A stretch of 64,000 bases of DNA from Symsagittifera roscoffensis (Eukaryota; Xenacoelomorpha; Acoela; Convolutidae). The DNA is taken from the NCBI RefSeq assembly GCF_963678635.1, contig NC_087066.1, forward strand, positions 59,476,312-59,540,311, in the 5' to 3' direction. The first letter of the stretch is position 1, and the number at the start of each line of letters is the position of its first letter. A program made the position numbers and the translations under genes. Under the pieces are notes generated by a model. It ran no database searches. It had not been told where the DNA came from and saw only the letters and a program-made list of their open reading frames with translations. This document shows, one piece after another, positions 1-11,313 of the stretch.

Positions 1-609
1 AGTTTAGCGACAGAACTTTCCCTTTGTCAGCATTTGTGAGCTTAGTTGTTTGGGTGGTGTAAATTAAAAGTTAAACCAGTTTATATATAACATCAGAACT
101 GTATAAAATATTGGCTAGCGAAATCTCGAGGGTTTGCACTGGCAAAAAAATGCACAACAGTATTAAAAAACGATTTTATTATTTCTTATATTTTCTTTTG
201 TTTTTTTGCTCACGATTTTCAGGTTCGCTTTTGGGTTTCTCGTATATTTTAACCAATTTTCCAACTCTTATTTTCCAAAGCTCAAAAGTTTTTGATTAGC
301 TTTTCAAATAAATTTTATGAGGTGAAAAAATAACTTTTTTAAATGATGTAGTTAAATTTCAATTCGAAAATTAAAGTAATCGGATTAAAACTTGTACTTG
401 TTTTTTTATGACGCAAAATGGCTTGGTTGGAGATCTACTTTCATTGGATGGTCTTAGTTTTTTATTTCAAAAACAATAGTTGCCATGTGTTACCTCTAGA
501 CTCTCAAAAAGGCAAAGTTTTTTATGTTACTGTCTAAATTCACTTTGTTCCAAAATATTAGCGTTTTCTGTTGTTGAAACTTTATGAAGATATCTAATTG
601 GACGAGAGA
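1..609. other. Non-coding flank upstream of innexin exon
   Basis: AT-rich sequence with no coding frame, RNA gene or clear repeat that I could support. It precedes the first innexin exon and may hold its promoter and 5' UTR; no convincing TATA element was identified. Confidence 0.4.
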
Positions 610-709
610 ATGCTGAAGGATGTGGTTGAGTTAGTGAGGCGCCTAAACACTGCATTTATTGGAGACTGGGCTGACTATTTGAACTACTTTCTATGCTTCC
701 GTTTTTTCT
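610..709 (+). CDS. Innexin, alternative N-terminal exon A
   Basis: A 100-nt exon beginning at an ATG and ending at a GTGAGT donor (710-715), leaving phase 1. It encodes a typical innexin cytoplasmic N-terminus with the core FIGDWAD, leading into the first membrane helix. Innexins are four-helix gap-junction proteins of invertebrate cell membranes. The exon is the same length and phase as the exon at 4365-4464 and shares the pattern M..D..EL...LN..FIGDWAD..N.F..FR.F with it. Both can splice to the exon at 5584-5811, which starts in the matching phase. I see no second copy of the downstream exon between 710 and 4364, so alternative first exons are more likely than two complete tandem genes. A dead partial duplicate cannot be excluded. 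Confidence 0.7.
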
Positions 710-1020
710 GTGAGTTCTCTGAGTTACTAACCATAGAAAAAAATTGCTCCACAACACTTATTAAATGATTTTTAAATTTATTCTCTGCGTAATCAAAAAC
801 ACTCCTAGTACAGTTTGATCGATATTGAAAGATTTATCATATGAAATTTGTTTGGCATCAATTTCGAAATTTTTGCACTTTTTGAACATCCCTCCAGTTC
901 AGAAAACACTCGATTAGTCCCGGAAAACAACAAATAAAATGTTGAATAGAATTTAATGACTGCTGGATTTAGAAAACACAAAACAACTAAAAAAACGCAT
1001 ATATTTTTAAAGAAATTTTC

Positions 1021-1540
1021 CGACGTTCGAAGAAAGTGCGAAATATTTGAGCTTGGGGTGGTTTTTATTATTCGGTCAACTTTCGACCTTTAACTAAGCG
1101 TTTTTAAAACACCGCCTGAAAGATATAGTTAACCTGGGCTCAATTTAAAAAAAAACATTTTTGATCATTCTTTTCTTAGAGTAACGGGGGTTTCAAACTT
1201 GCTAATTTTGCCAATTTGGAAAATTTAACCTGCAATATTTTGCGTTTTATAACACGCGTAAGCAACCGATTAACACGTTCCAGGTCGTTTAAAGGCGGAT
1301 TAAAGGCAAGTCGTTTGGTCTTTATTAGGATACGAAACGCTAAAATACACCCCTTCATATTTTAAAATAGCGTGTGGTGGAAAGAATTGAAGAAAAAAAA
1401 CATGGCAAAAAATTCCCTTCTTCTTTGTCTTCTTTTTTTCAATTATTTCATTTTTTTAACCTAAAAACTTTGTAATTGGTATTAAATCACGGATGAAACA
1501 TTTCCAGATTGGCCCTGATATACGAACTGTCGTGTTTGAT
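1021..1540 (-). repeat. R1 dispersed repeat, old copy
   Basis: It shares the landmarks of the R1 family: a TTCCGACNTTCGAA-like left end, a central GCGTTTTATAACACGCGTAAG block related to the 'gcgcgttaattgtccc' block elsewhere, an AGCGTGTGGTGG block, and a right end resembling 'ggccctgatatacgaac'. It is diverged from the copies at 19325 and 28511. Confidence 0.55.
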
Positions 1541-2234
1541 TCTATTGACATATTTTCCGTCAAATTAACAACCAAAAACAAGTAAAAGTTGGATATTTTC
1601 ACTCAATGACAAATAGATCAGCAGATTTAAAATGAACGATTTGAGCTTCATAAGTTTTGTTTTCTAGGTTTACCTTATTCGCAAATTTTTGATTTTTATT
1701 TTAAACTCAGTTAACGCCGACATACATAGTCAGATAATATTTAAATCCAGGCAGTTCCGCACGCGACGACGTTTTGAATTTTAAGATTTTTTTGATACAA
1801 GACGAAAGTTATACGTTTTTTTATTCCTTGTTTTAAACTGCCGTAATGATGCAAAAAGTTAATATATTTGAAAAAATGGGCGAAGTTTTTATCTCTAAAG
1901 CATAAAAACTCAACTATAGTGACAACCAAATTTTCGGTTGTCAGCAAAGAATGTGATATCCAAAAATTTGTCGATTAGTAATCAGAATATAATCTAAAGA
2001 GCGCAAATTTGTTTTCTAACAATACAAAAACAAGCAACAGCTCAGTGACACCATCATTTCCAATTTCTGATACAGATAATCGAGTTTCATTTCAACCAGT
2101 TTTTCTGATGGAATAAAAACTACAACGATCTATCATTGCTCTAAAATTTGATAAATTATTCTTATTCAGCATATTTTGTTTCGATCGGTTTGATTCGTGC
2201 GCTTTTTTGTCGTTCCTCTTGTGTCAATATTGGG

Positions 2235-2715
2235 TGAACATGCTTTTTATTGTTCCGACTTTCGAAAAAAGTGCAAAATATTTCTGCTTGGCGTATTTTT
2301 TTTTTACTTTCGACTTCTTAACTAAGTTATTTTGACTGAATTTTTTTAAACCTTCTGAATGATATTGATTTTTGAGCTCAATCAAAAAAAACCCGGTGAT
2401 TTATTTGTAACGTTATGGAGCTGGAAAATTGCCTAAGTTAACGCGCGCTTATAACACACGTAAGCGGCCGATTATTGCGTTCCACTTGAATTGAGGCAAT
2501 TCGTTTTGTCTTATTGGTAGAACACAATAGGTTAAGTACATCCCTTTGTAGTTTACATTAGCGTGTGTGGCGATATGTCAAAAACCTTAGAAAAAAATCT
2601 TTGTTTTAAACTATTTCGTCAATTTTTCAATCAAAAAACTTTTAAATTGGCCTTAATGCGCAGTCGGAAATATTCACGATTCGCCCGGATATATAAGCAG
2701 TCTTGTGAAACTTAA
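2235..2715 (-). repeat. R1 dispersed repeat, old copy
   Basis: It begins 'gttccgactttcg' and ends near 'cggatatataagcagtctt', with the internal block 'taacacacgtaag'. The order of blocks matches the copy at 1021-1540, so this is a second member in the same orientation about 1.2 kb away. Confidence 0.55.
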
Positions 2716-3087
2716 ATTTTGTTTCAAGGCGAAAACAAACGGCAAAAATTTGTTAACTAAAGATTTGAAACGACTGAATCAAAAACAGATTACACTTTGA
2801 ACTGAATCCAAAAAAAAACGGAATCGAACGAAGAACTCATTCTTATGAGATTACTCACAGTTCATTCGATTGTAAAATTTGAAGAAGCTATAATTACCAA
2901 GAAAAACAAAACGTAAAATTGGAATTAAGAAAAATCAAAATTAAAGAATTAAAGAAAAAAAGAAAATGAAAAAAATAGCAGGAAAAACTGGATCCCTTTT
3001 TTCCAAAAAGTTTGCATGTCCTAGTCCAGATTCACTCGTTAACTTGTTGAAAAACCCATCAAACATTATTTTCTGAGTGTTTTTTTA

Positions 3088-3700
3088 TTCTTAACATTCA
3101 TTAACATACATTTAGAAAACAAGCACTGCGGAAAACAAATTGGAAGTAGCCCAAATTGTAGTTTTGATATATTGCCAAAATTGCATGAGTAATCATAGTG
3201 ATTGTGATTGAGCTTTGCCTTTAATCAAATGGTTCCAAACGTTTTCCTTCTTTGATCTCTTTTACTATTGCCTCCTCAGTATCGCCTGGTATTGAGGTAA
3301 ACTTTTTAAAAAAACTTAAAAAATTTAGAGCACGAATTTAATTAGAGCACCTCACTGGACAGGACATTTAAAAATGTTATTTAAATAATAGTGCAAAACT
3401 TTCATTGACTGATTGTTTTTTTGTGTGAAACAAGGCAAAAAAGAAATTCCGGGCTCTAAGTTTTTAAAAATTTTTTTTAAAGTTTAACTCAATACCAGGC
3501 GATACTGAGGAGGCAATAGTGAAAGGGATCAAAAAAGGAAAACGTTTGGAACCATTTGATTAAAGGCAAAGCTCAATCACAATCACTATGATCACTCATG
3601 CAAACTTGGCAAAATATCAAAACTAAAATTTGGGCTACTTCCAAATTGTTTTTCGCAGTGCTTGTTTTCTTACTGTATGTTAATGAATTTTAGAATAGAT
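3088..3700. repeat. Large inverted repeat (hairpin-forming)
   Basis: The arm at about 3090-3300 is present in inverted form at about 3485-3695, with roughly 190 bp between. Landmarks are 'cctcctcagtatcgcctgg' near 3280 against its reverse complement near 3500, and 'aacaagcactgcgg' near 3119 against 'cgcagtgcttgtt' near 3655. The arms look about 90-95% identical by eye. It could be a foldback/MITE element or the source of a long hairpin RNA. Confidence 0.75.
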
Positions 3701-4364
3701 TAAAACCGCTCAGATTGCAAATGCTACTTTTTTGAATTTTTGCAAAAAAAATTAATTGTTATATCAAGACTAGCATACAAGGATATTTAAACTCTGTGTC
3801 GACACTTTTTAGCCAATAACGAAGTTATGCTTTGCGCAGACTAATCAGGTTGAATCAGATTTGACAAAGCAAAGAATCTTTTGGCTCGATAACTGTTGAA
3901 AATGAAGCACTGAAATACAGTCTTATATAATTTTTAAATTGAAAATAGTTTTAGATAAATATCTTTTGCCGATGTAGCTTACATCTGTGATCGACTGCAC
4001 GTTTTCCAATCAAATTTTATTTATTTTTATCCTTAATTTGTGGTAATAAGCTTTAGAAAAAGACGTATGACCTTTTTAAAATAACTTTGAATAGATAACA
4101 GGAAACTTTTTCATTAGATAATGTTTGGAAGAGATTTAAAAACAATGACACACGTGCCATATGTTTTTTCAAGAGTCTTTAGTCATTCGCACTGTTATTA
4201 TTGTTATCCATTACGGACTAGTGTTTTTTTTTCGCGTTTGAGAATTCTTATTAGCAAAGACAATTTTCGCAAAATGGTTGCTCTCGTGTCAATTTCAGCC
4301 TAATCAAAATTGCATAAATTTTATTTACCTAATTAAACATTAACAAAACAGTGTTTGCTCGAAA

Positions 4365-4464
4365 ATGGTTGAGGATCTTTTGGAGCTGTTGGTGGCTTTG
4401 AACAGCGGATTTATTGGAGATTGGGCCGACCGTGTCAATTGTTTTACATCTTTTCGAGTCTTCT
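4365..4464 (+). CDS. Innexin, alternative N-terminal exon B
   Basis: This 100-nt exon runs from an ATG to a GTGAGT donor at 4465 and ends in phase 1. It encodes 33 residues of innexin N-terminus including FIGDWADRVN. It is the closer of two homologous first exons to the common exon at 5584-5811, and joining gives an uninterrupted frame into the end of the first membrane helix. Divergence from exon A lies mainly in the residues flanking FIGDWAD, so the two isoforms would differ only in the cytoplasmic N-terminus and start of helix 1. In innexins that region lines the pore mouth and influences gating; that is family knowledge, not something seen here. Confidence 0.75.
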
Positions 4465-4721
4465 GTGAGTGAAATTTGGGCCTACGTAATACACCAAATA
4501 CTCTGAAGAGTTTTCATACTCATTATTAATTTAAGTTTTCCCTGTCATTTTTTTCAGTTTTCGATAAATATTTAATAAGTTCACAATCTAAAACAGCGAC
4601 GTTTTTTTTGCTGATATTAAATAGATGAAACGTTATTTTCGACAAATAATATACAATTTTTTTGGTTTGCTAAGATTAAAACTTTTATTAACACATGTGA
4701 TTTTTTATATTCCCATCGCAG

Positions 4722-4813
4722 CAGACGATAAAAACTTTGGAATCGCTTCGTTCGACGAAAAACGAACTGGCATAAATACAGTACGGAGGAGCTTAGTGAA
4801 ACTCCATATCTAA
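4722..4813 (+). CDS. Candidate alternative terminal exon of the innexin gene
   Basis: A good acceptor (polypyrimidine run then cgcag, ending 4721) is followed by a frame open to a TAA at 4811-4813. The starting phase matches the phase-1 donor of exon B (4464). Splicing exon B to it would give a very short, prematurely ended product with a charged tail. The exon may be a regulatory (poison) exon, part of another transcript, or chance. Confidence 0.3.
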
Positions 4814-5583
4814 CACTTTTGAGTTGCAGTTCTTGCTGCATTATAAGTTTTTCAAGAAGCGTTTTCAGGGTGCACAAAAAGAAACATTTCCTTTTTTTGT
4901 GACAAATTAATTATATCTTTTTTTGCAAGAAATTTTTGCAAGTGCAACCCACAAAAATTTTGAAACATGATGAAAGACTTGCCTCTAGCTTCCAGTAACA
5001 TTCAAACAAATTTTTCTTAATTTTTATTAGCCTTTCCAAACCAACTTACTGCGATGAAGTGGATGATAAAAAAAAATAGAATTTCGAACAAACATTCAGT
5101 TCTAAAACTATACATCGAACAAAAGTTAAGTTTTGTCTTTTGAGGGAAGCATTTTAAAAAGCTCAAAGACAATATTTCTTAGATAATTACCTGCTTGAGG
5201 TGAAAGAAAGAAACTGTATATGGTCAACCAAAGGTTTTGGCGAAATTCGAAATGGCTGACCAAAAAATTTCTGTGCACACCATTCACCCTTAGACATTTT
5301 TTTTTGCATTTTTTAAAACATCTTCTCCGTTTTTGGTTGGTGATGCATGCTGCATTTATGATTCTCACGGGCCGCAATAAACTTTTTTCAACTTCTGTTA
5401 TAACCAAACTTTGTTTTGTATCTGCCGAAAATTAATTTATTAATATTTTTTTTGTTATTATGGTAGATGTTTCTGAGCTTCGCGGAACCGAATTTATTAA
5501 GATATTTATTTGTTTGTTTCTTTATTTTTTGTTTTTTTTTGTGTGTGTGTGTGTTTTTCATGGTTTGTTTATTGTTGCCATAG

Positions 5584-5811
5584 TGGTGCTGGGCACTCTG
5601 GTGGTCACTCGGCAGTTCGTGGGGGAGTCCATCATCTGCTGGAGTCCGAACGAGTTCAACTCCCAGTGGCAACAATATGTGGACTCGTACTGTTGGGTGA
5701 TGAACACGAACTACCTACCCCTCACCTCCCATCACGACGCTATAATAGACGGATATGCCCCCCGTCTGATTCGATACTACCAGTGGACACCGCTCATCCT
5801 CTTCACACAGG
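5584..5811 (+). CDS. Innexin exon: end of TM1, first extracellular loop, start of TM2
   Basis: The acceptor at 5582-5583 (ttgccatag) and the donor GTCAGT at 5812 bound a GC-richer exon with starting phase 1 and ending phase 1. It encodes the most diagnostic part of an innexin: the end of helix 1 (TRQFVGESIICW), the first extracellular loop with its two conserved cysteines in the CW...YCW arrangement, and the hallmark YYQW at the start of helix 2. Extracellular-loop cysteines stabilise hemichannel docking in this family. Exons for helices 2-4 and the C-terminus were not found downstream. They may lie in or be displaced by the 7218-7417 assembly gap, or the locus may be a partial gene. Confidence 0.85.
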
Positions 5812-5821
5812 GTCAGTACTA

Positions 5822-6146
5822 AACAAAGCATTACACTACACACTAAACAAACAATGTACCCTCTTGGGGGAGGGGTATCTAATTTAAAATCCCTAAATCG
5901 TTCAAGTTATCCCCTCTTTTGAATAAGCTCAGAACTCAGTGCATCATAAGGGACATCTCTAACAATTCCTCCAACGGGGCGGCTGTTGAGAGGATTGGCC
6001 GCTATTTGAAAATAATTCATACAGTAGCGTGCCTTTGGTACATTTGTATGGGCACGGCATGGTATAGTAAAGTACAAAATCCCCCTTTGTAAAAAGTGAA
6101 GGTAGTGCAGATAAAGATATCCATCAAACGTTCGAGCTATGAAAGT
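5822..6146. other. No feature seen
   Basis: Presumed intron or flank 3' of the innexin exon. No frame, splice-bounded exon or repeat could be supported. Confidence 0.4.
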
Positions 6147-6505
6147 CTACCAGGCGCGGATCTAGGATTTTTTTAGTTCAAACAAAATGATTTTCTGAGC
6201 TCTCCCAAACCACTATATAGACCCCATTTGGACCAAATTTCCGGCACCGCAGGCAAATTTAAAAAAATGGCGTTTTTAGGCACTTTGTGGAAAACTTTGA
6301 CTGAAAAAAAATCGTGTTTTTTTGGCGCGCACTCCCCCTCCCCTCCCCTCCCCCCCTCCTTCAAAATCAGTATATTTGGCGCCAAGGCGCCTTTAGAAAA
6401 ATTTTAGGGTCAGTCAGCCAAAAATGGATGTCTTATAATAGAACAATGGGGGGCCTGAGGGGGGGGGGGTGTCCGCCCTCACCCCCCTAAATCCGCTGGT
6501 GAAGT
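6147..6505. repeat. R2 dispersed repeat with GC-rich ends
   Basis: It begins near 'ggcgcggatctaggatttt' and ends near 'ctaaatccgctgg', carries long C and G runs, and contains 'ttggcgccaaggcgcc'. Related copies lie at 14903, 18305, 25125 and 26335. They share 'gagctctc', 'ggcgcgc...ctcc' and the outer GGATCTAGG/ATCCGCC ends, suggesting a short non-autonomous DNA element. Confidence 0.6.
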
Positions 6506-6801
6506 CTACTAAGATTGTGGTTCGAATCATGAAATCTATCACATTCGCCCAAATTTTGCCACTTTTATATTAGCCACGGTACGAAATTGCACCGTCTGTT
6601 TACAGCTTGACAGCAAGGTTCAAATGTAAGACGCACACTTTAGCAAATGCTCGACTTTTGAGTCTTAAGCGAAACGACAAAAGCTTCCGGTCTGAAGGGA
6701 GAACTTCGATTATAGCTCTTTTCTTCAATTTCTCTTATCGGTACGAACTCAAGTTGAACTGCCTGTAAAAATTAAAAACGCCACTTTTTTCCTTATGGCA
6801 C

Positions 6802-7056
6802 CTACTCAACATTGTCTTTCAAAACTGACAGCACTTTAGAATAATTACAAACAACAAAAGGAAAACCCGGCAATTCATTTGCAATTGTTTTTTTTACGAT
6901 TAATACTTGTGATGAAGGTGATTTTCTAGATTGTTTGATTGAGTGCACGCATGGTTCGAATGTCTTCAAAATTGGATTTGCTATGTTAAATCGAATGAGC
7001 GCTGCTTTGGACGGTACGTTGAGACCTTCAGACACCGCGGAAAATGCGCTGTTCAT
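6802..7056 (-). CDS. Hypothetical 84-residue protein
   Basis: A single open frame from ATG (7056) to TAG (6802) with balanced composition, unlike the Phe/Lys-rich chance frames around it. I recognise no domain. It lies just upstream of the assembly gap on the opposite strand to the innexin gene. It may be a short gene, a terminal exon, or part of an unrecognised transposon. Confidence 0.3.
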   Translation of the reverse strand: MNSAFSAVSEGLNVPSKAALIRFNIANPILKTFEPCVHSIKQSRKSPSSQVLIVKKTIANELPGFPFVVCNYSKVLSVLKDNVE

Positions 7057-7217
7057 CAGTTATGATGATAAATAATTATTGTAATACTAAAAATGTAATT
7101 CAGAAGAGAAAAATGCATATAATAAAGCTAACTAAATAAAATAATCCCATACAGGTAGAATACACAAAAAATGAATGACGTCCAACAATCTCTATATACT
7201 GTTATTTGAGGTTCGTG

Positions 7218-7417
7218 NNNNNNNNNNNNNNNNNNNNNNNNNNNNNNNNNNNNNNNNNNNNNNNNNNNNNNNNNNNNNNNNNNNNNNNNNNNNNNNNNNN
7301 NNNNNNNNNNNNNNNNNNNNNNNNNNNNNNNNNNNNNNNNNNNNNNNNNNNNNNNNNNNNNNNNNNNNNNNNNNNNNNNNNNNNNNNNNNNNNNNNNNNN
7401 NNNNNNNNNNNNNNNNN
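7218..7417. other. Assembly gap (200 N)
   Basis: Exactly 200 unknown bases. A round number usually marks a gap of unknown true size, so distances across it, and the absence of further innexin exons, should not be trusted. Confidence 0.95.
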
Positions 7418-8115
7418 GAGCGCTTCTTTTTTATATCATGGGGTTCTGAATTTGCCACTAATTTGGCCACTGTATTTCTTATTGGTAAAAAAATTTTGGC
7501 GTAAAAAGACAAAAACATGGTATAAAACCATTTTTTTTTCTTTATTGGCACGCTTTTCAGTGAAATTTTGTAAAGTTAAAGGGCAGTTAAAATATTCAGA
7601 GCTCCCTTTCAGCCAAACATTCTGGCTAAAAGACGAATAAAGTGAACTGATATGTGGTAATACATACACCAACAGAAAAGTTTTTTTTCGTGAAAGAGTT
7701 TCAGGAATGATTAATTTATTTCCCTAGCCATCAGGAAAAAAATGACAACAATAACCATTCTCTTATATCCATCCAAAAGTTAAATCAACGCCAAAACCCT
7801 TCTAAAAAAACTCAATTTAGGGGGAGATAAATGGATTTTTTATAAGCTAAGTTTGAGAATAGACTAGATTTGTTCTAATTTAACCGTTTTCCTGAAAAAA
7901 TTGTATTAAACATCAATTTGTGTAATTAACAGCATACAAGTGCAATCCCGCATAAAAACGTTTTTTGTTTGCGTTTTTGTTTGAAATGCATATTTTATTT
8001 CAATTTATTACAGTTTTTTTTCAGAATTAAAACATACTTCGGGAGAGGGCATTCTACGTTAGGTCACTTAGGGGGGATGGGGGCGAGATTGTATCCGCAC
8101 TGTAATTTCATGGAT
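7418..8115. other. No gene seen after the gap
   Basis: Short Phe/Lys-rich frames only; these are what AT-rich non-coding DNA produces. No splice-bounded exon could be supported. Confidence 0.4.
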
Positions 8116-8258
8116 AATAATCATTTATAAAGGATTATACCGGCAAAAAGCCGTAACCCGAATAATCGATTTTCACGACCATCTAACTATGAAAATGTAT
8201 TTTTAGGGGATAAAATCGATTATTTTCAATAATTTAAAATCCTTCATAAACGATTATT
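8116..8258. repeat. Short nested inverted repeat (MITE-like)
   Basis: The outer arms (8116-8137 and about 8235-8258) start with AATAATC and are about 22 bp. Inside lies a perfect 13-bp inverted pair, AATAATCGATTTT and its complement. A compact two-level palindrome of this type is typical of a small non-autonomous DNA transposon. Confidence 0.5.
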
Positions 8259-8454
8259 TAGACAGTATAATGAATTTTTTGGTCACAAAAACCCTTGAAA
8301 AAATTGTTTACAGCTAACTAAACTCTTGAAAACTTTTGGCTGAGAACTCTGCTTAATTACATTTTTATAAACATTCCGCAGACGTCTTAATGCTATAAAA
8401 ACAAAAATCCCACATGAAAGTGCAAGTAAAAATAAATTACGCAGAGGTTTTTTT

Positions 8455-8841
8455 TTATTTGCATTTTTTAAATATTTCTCCTGGTGCAGTTTTTGAAGAC
8501 TGGTGGAGTTGTAGGATCTTTTTGACTATATCCTCCCACCCCTCTCGGGTTTCTAGCAACGAATATTCCCTGTAAAGAAACAAATCAATGGTCAAACAAA
8601 AGAGAACTTCATACCTAGCAACAACACTCAAGCCTTTTCCGAAAAAGGGGTTATAGTTAAATAGATCCCCGTTACAGCCTGGTGTTTGTTGTTGTAGACT
8701 GGTGGTTGCGATCGTGATGCAGTTGTTGTTGCATCGTGAACGAGACAGGCTAGATACACCAGAAGCAGAAAAAATGCAGATCCTTTGCAGACAATCACAG
8801 GGGCACATATAGGCAATCACATTTATCCACTCAAAACGCAT
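8455..8841 (-). CDS. Candidate small minus-strand gene, C-terminal coding region
   Basis: The frame is open from 8841 to a TAA at 8455-8457. A 45-nt intron (8570-8614) has a GTATGA donor and a tttctttacag acceptor with matching phase 2. Because it is a multiple of three and free of stops, retention is equally possible. The last 37 residues (8569-8458) are charged and helical in character and end in KKCK. An overlapping frame (8816-8628) begins with a plausible signal peptide with a Phe/Leu core, so which upstream frame is used is unclear. Product unknown. Confidence 0.35.
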   Translation of the reverse strand: MRFEWINVIAYMCPCDCLQRICIFSASGVSSLSRSRCNNNCITIATTSLQQQTPGCNGDLFNYNPFFGKGLSVVARYEVLFCLTIDLFLYREYSLLETREGWEDIVKKILQLHQSSKTAPGEIFKKCK

Positions 8842-9032
8842 ACATAGGGATACAAAGCTTTTTTTAGTTCAGATTAATTTTGCACAGAAAACAGTTCAAT
8901 TTTCAATAGTGAAACAAACAAATCCGAAAATACAAATTATTTTTCTTCCAAACAACTTGTTCCGACTGCAGTTGGCTTTGTTCTAAATCAAATCATTGCT
9001 AGATGGTCGAAAAACAACGTTCAACGGGGAGG
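8842..9032. other. No feature seen
   Basis: Non-coding AT-rich sequence. Confidence 0.3.
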
Positions 9033-9115
9033 TCGATTAGGGTAGGGAGATGGGCGGCTCGATCGGGGGAGGTCGATGGGCAGGTCGATGGGGGCGTGCG
9101 GGGATGGGCAGTTCG
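9033..9115 (+). repeat. G-rich imperfect minisatellite
   Basis: Four to five imperfect units of the form gg(g)aggtcgat and gatgggc occur in tandem. The G runs (GGGG, GGG) on the plus strand could form a G-quadruplex. Confidence 0.5.
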
Positions 9116-10390
9116 AAATTCATAACACGCCCCACACCCTCTCAAAACTTTCTTTAAAGTTTTGTTAAAAACAATCTTGAAGCCCGCTATTTAGCATAAG
9201 TTTTGGTTTCAGAAACTTTCTTATATCCCATTAGGTTTTTAAAAAGTGGCTCTACAGTTTGGCACATCGGCTGAAAACATATCGGTCGGGATGGGCAGTT
9301 AAAAAAATAAAATGTTTCAAAAAACATTAAAAAATAGCAAATTTCTAGCATACATAAATCAAAACCACCAGTAAATTAAAACTTAAATCCAGTGATTTTG
9401 CAAAAATCTTCTTTGTTCTTGAAAACCATTTGCCATTCTAACTTCCAACCCGAACCATTTAAATTAAAACGAAATTTCCGAGAATTTAGAACGCCCCGGT
9501 AAGGCCTCAGTAAGGTATCCCAGAAAAGGTATCCCCGTAAAAAAAGTAAAGCCCCGGTAAGCTATCCCAGTAAGTTATCCCCGTAAACGCTATATTAGAG
9601 TAGAAAGCATCCCAGTATATTATTATTTTTTTCGGCCTAAAGTATTCTGACTATTTTCAGCCTAAATTCCATCGGCTAGGCGGCCGGTACCCTGGAGAGA
9701 CGCTGACTCAACCTAGCTAGTTTTTTTGAATGGATGGAGATTGAAATAACTTCCTAATTATTGCAACTTTTAGGGTTGTTTTACATATGTAAGCTCATAA
9801 AAATATAGATATAGTTTGAAATTCGGAATGATGTTGAAGTTATAATCCTGACTCATTTTCTGACACTTCATTTTTTTTTCATATCTTGTTTCTTGTCTGT
9901 GTTTTTGCTCAATGGCGGGACTATCTATAGATTCCATCTAGTACATTCTTGATTTTGTCAATGAGGTTTGCTCCTTTTTTCTTGGTAAACTTTGAGGTGG
10001 TCGTAGTGTAATCAAGATGTGATAGTAGTTAGCTTTTATCAAGAAATACGTATAATATTTAGACATTTTTAATGGGTTTTTTGAGGTCGCACTAATTGAA
10101 GGTTTTTTTGAGGTCGCACTAAAAAAACTAATTGAAAAAAATTACAAAATAAATGAAAAAAAGTGATACCAACAATTACTCACACAAATTAAAATAATGC
10201 GAATTGAAACAGTGAAGTTTATTGAACAATAATGGATTAAAATCAATTTAAATTGGATTATAAATCATCTAAAACTTTGGGGGCGGGAAATATAAAAATC
10301 GATTGTAATATAATGGATTGTATTGCTTCGAAAAAAAGTAACAACCAATCCGTTTTTATTCGATGGCAATCGATTATTTTATAACCTAAT
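9116..10390. other. Repeat-derived sequence without genes
   Basis: At about 9490-9620 the motif 'ggtatcccagtaa' or 'gtatccccgtaa' recurs five or six times imperfectly, a decayed short tandem repeat. Around 10080-10130 'ttgaggtcgcacta' is duplicated. 10190-10390 is rich in 'aatcgatt'/'ggatta' palindromes. No coding frame is supported. Confidence 0.4.
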
Positions 10391-10405
10391 TTTTCAGAGA
10401 CTTAC

Positions 10406-11025
10406 AATGAAAATCCAATATGATCGATTAGTGTCAACAAAACTACAGTACGCGTACGGTTGACCCAAAAATTTATCTAAATTTTGGTTTTCATACAGCT
10501 TTCTCAAAAAAATGATCTTGCAGCGAAGTGCAATTTTAAAAATTATGGTATTCCTACATTTCAGAAGTCTCGAAGATTCAGTTTTGACTATCTTTAAATA
10601 GTCGTCTACCCTAGTCGTTTGCATCGTGAAAATATGTCCGGGCAACTTAGAACGATAACCATCGAAACATTAGACAATTTTTCCATGAGAGCGAGTGAAA
10701 ATTGAGACATTAGAAAAAAATCCTTGAGATTGAGGTGAAACTTGAGCATTTGTGCTTGTTCCTGGCTCTGTACTACTTGATAAATAAGAGCCCTTCACGT
10801 ACTTTTCTAATCTTAATCCGAATTTGCTCAGTGACTGTTTTGCCTTCTCATCTCAGTTTGAGCAACGCAATAAAACTAACCTTGCAATCTAAGTCTAGTA
10901 TCTTAATAAGCTGCAGAGTTTCAGAAGGTGACGTCAGGTACCATTGCTCATACTTCTCAGAAAGCAGACTTTGGAGGCGTTTGAAACTCTCTCTAAATTT
11001 GAATGGTGTACGTGCCAAAAAGCTG
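10406..11025 (-). CDS. Candidate two-exon gene, product unknown
   Basis: Exon 1 is about 11025-10881 (acceptor ..cgtcag, donor GTTAGT at 10880). Exon 2 is 10645-10406 (acceptor ctaag, donor GTAAGT at 10405). Exon 1 ends in phase 0 and exon 2 begins in phase 0 and is exactly 80 codons, so the frame is continuous over about 128 residues. Both exons have protein-like composition with mixed charged and aromatic residues, including EKYEQWYLTSP in exon 1. No domain was recognised. Both outer ends look like splice sites, so more exons should exist; the gene lies between the innexin exons and the plus-strand gene at 11314. Confidence 0.4.
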
Positions 11026-11313
11026 CTGACGTTTTTTGAAAAAAAAATTGACAAAGGCAATTTTTCTTGAAATTTTGCATCGATTCGTCAAGTAGATTTT
11101 GTTAGTTTTCTGTAAAGTTGGAATGTATTCAAATTTTCGACAGCTATGTTTTGCAACTGAGAATTATGCTTAATGAGAGTTCTGATACATGAGACTATCG
11201 TGCCTTATGCAGAAGATTGTAGTACGATGCCATATTAGGGACAAACTCACGTGAAATAGTGACTGGACTGTCTCTCTCTATTATTCCATATTTATTTATT
11301 TGAATTGCAGGTC

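Larger units (their letters stand above)
710..4364. other. Intron-like interval filled with repeats
   Basis: This stretch between the two alternative innexin first exons holds two minus-oriented R1-family repeats and a large inverted repeat, each listed separately. No coding sequence could be supported in the remainder. Confidence 0.5.

Noticed and set aside
5510-5887. Second-frame ORF over the innexin exon
   Set aside because: It overlaps the exon in a different frame; the innexin frame has the family hallmarks and correct splice phases.
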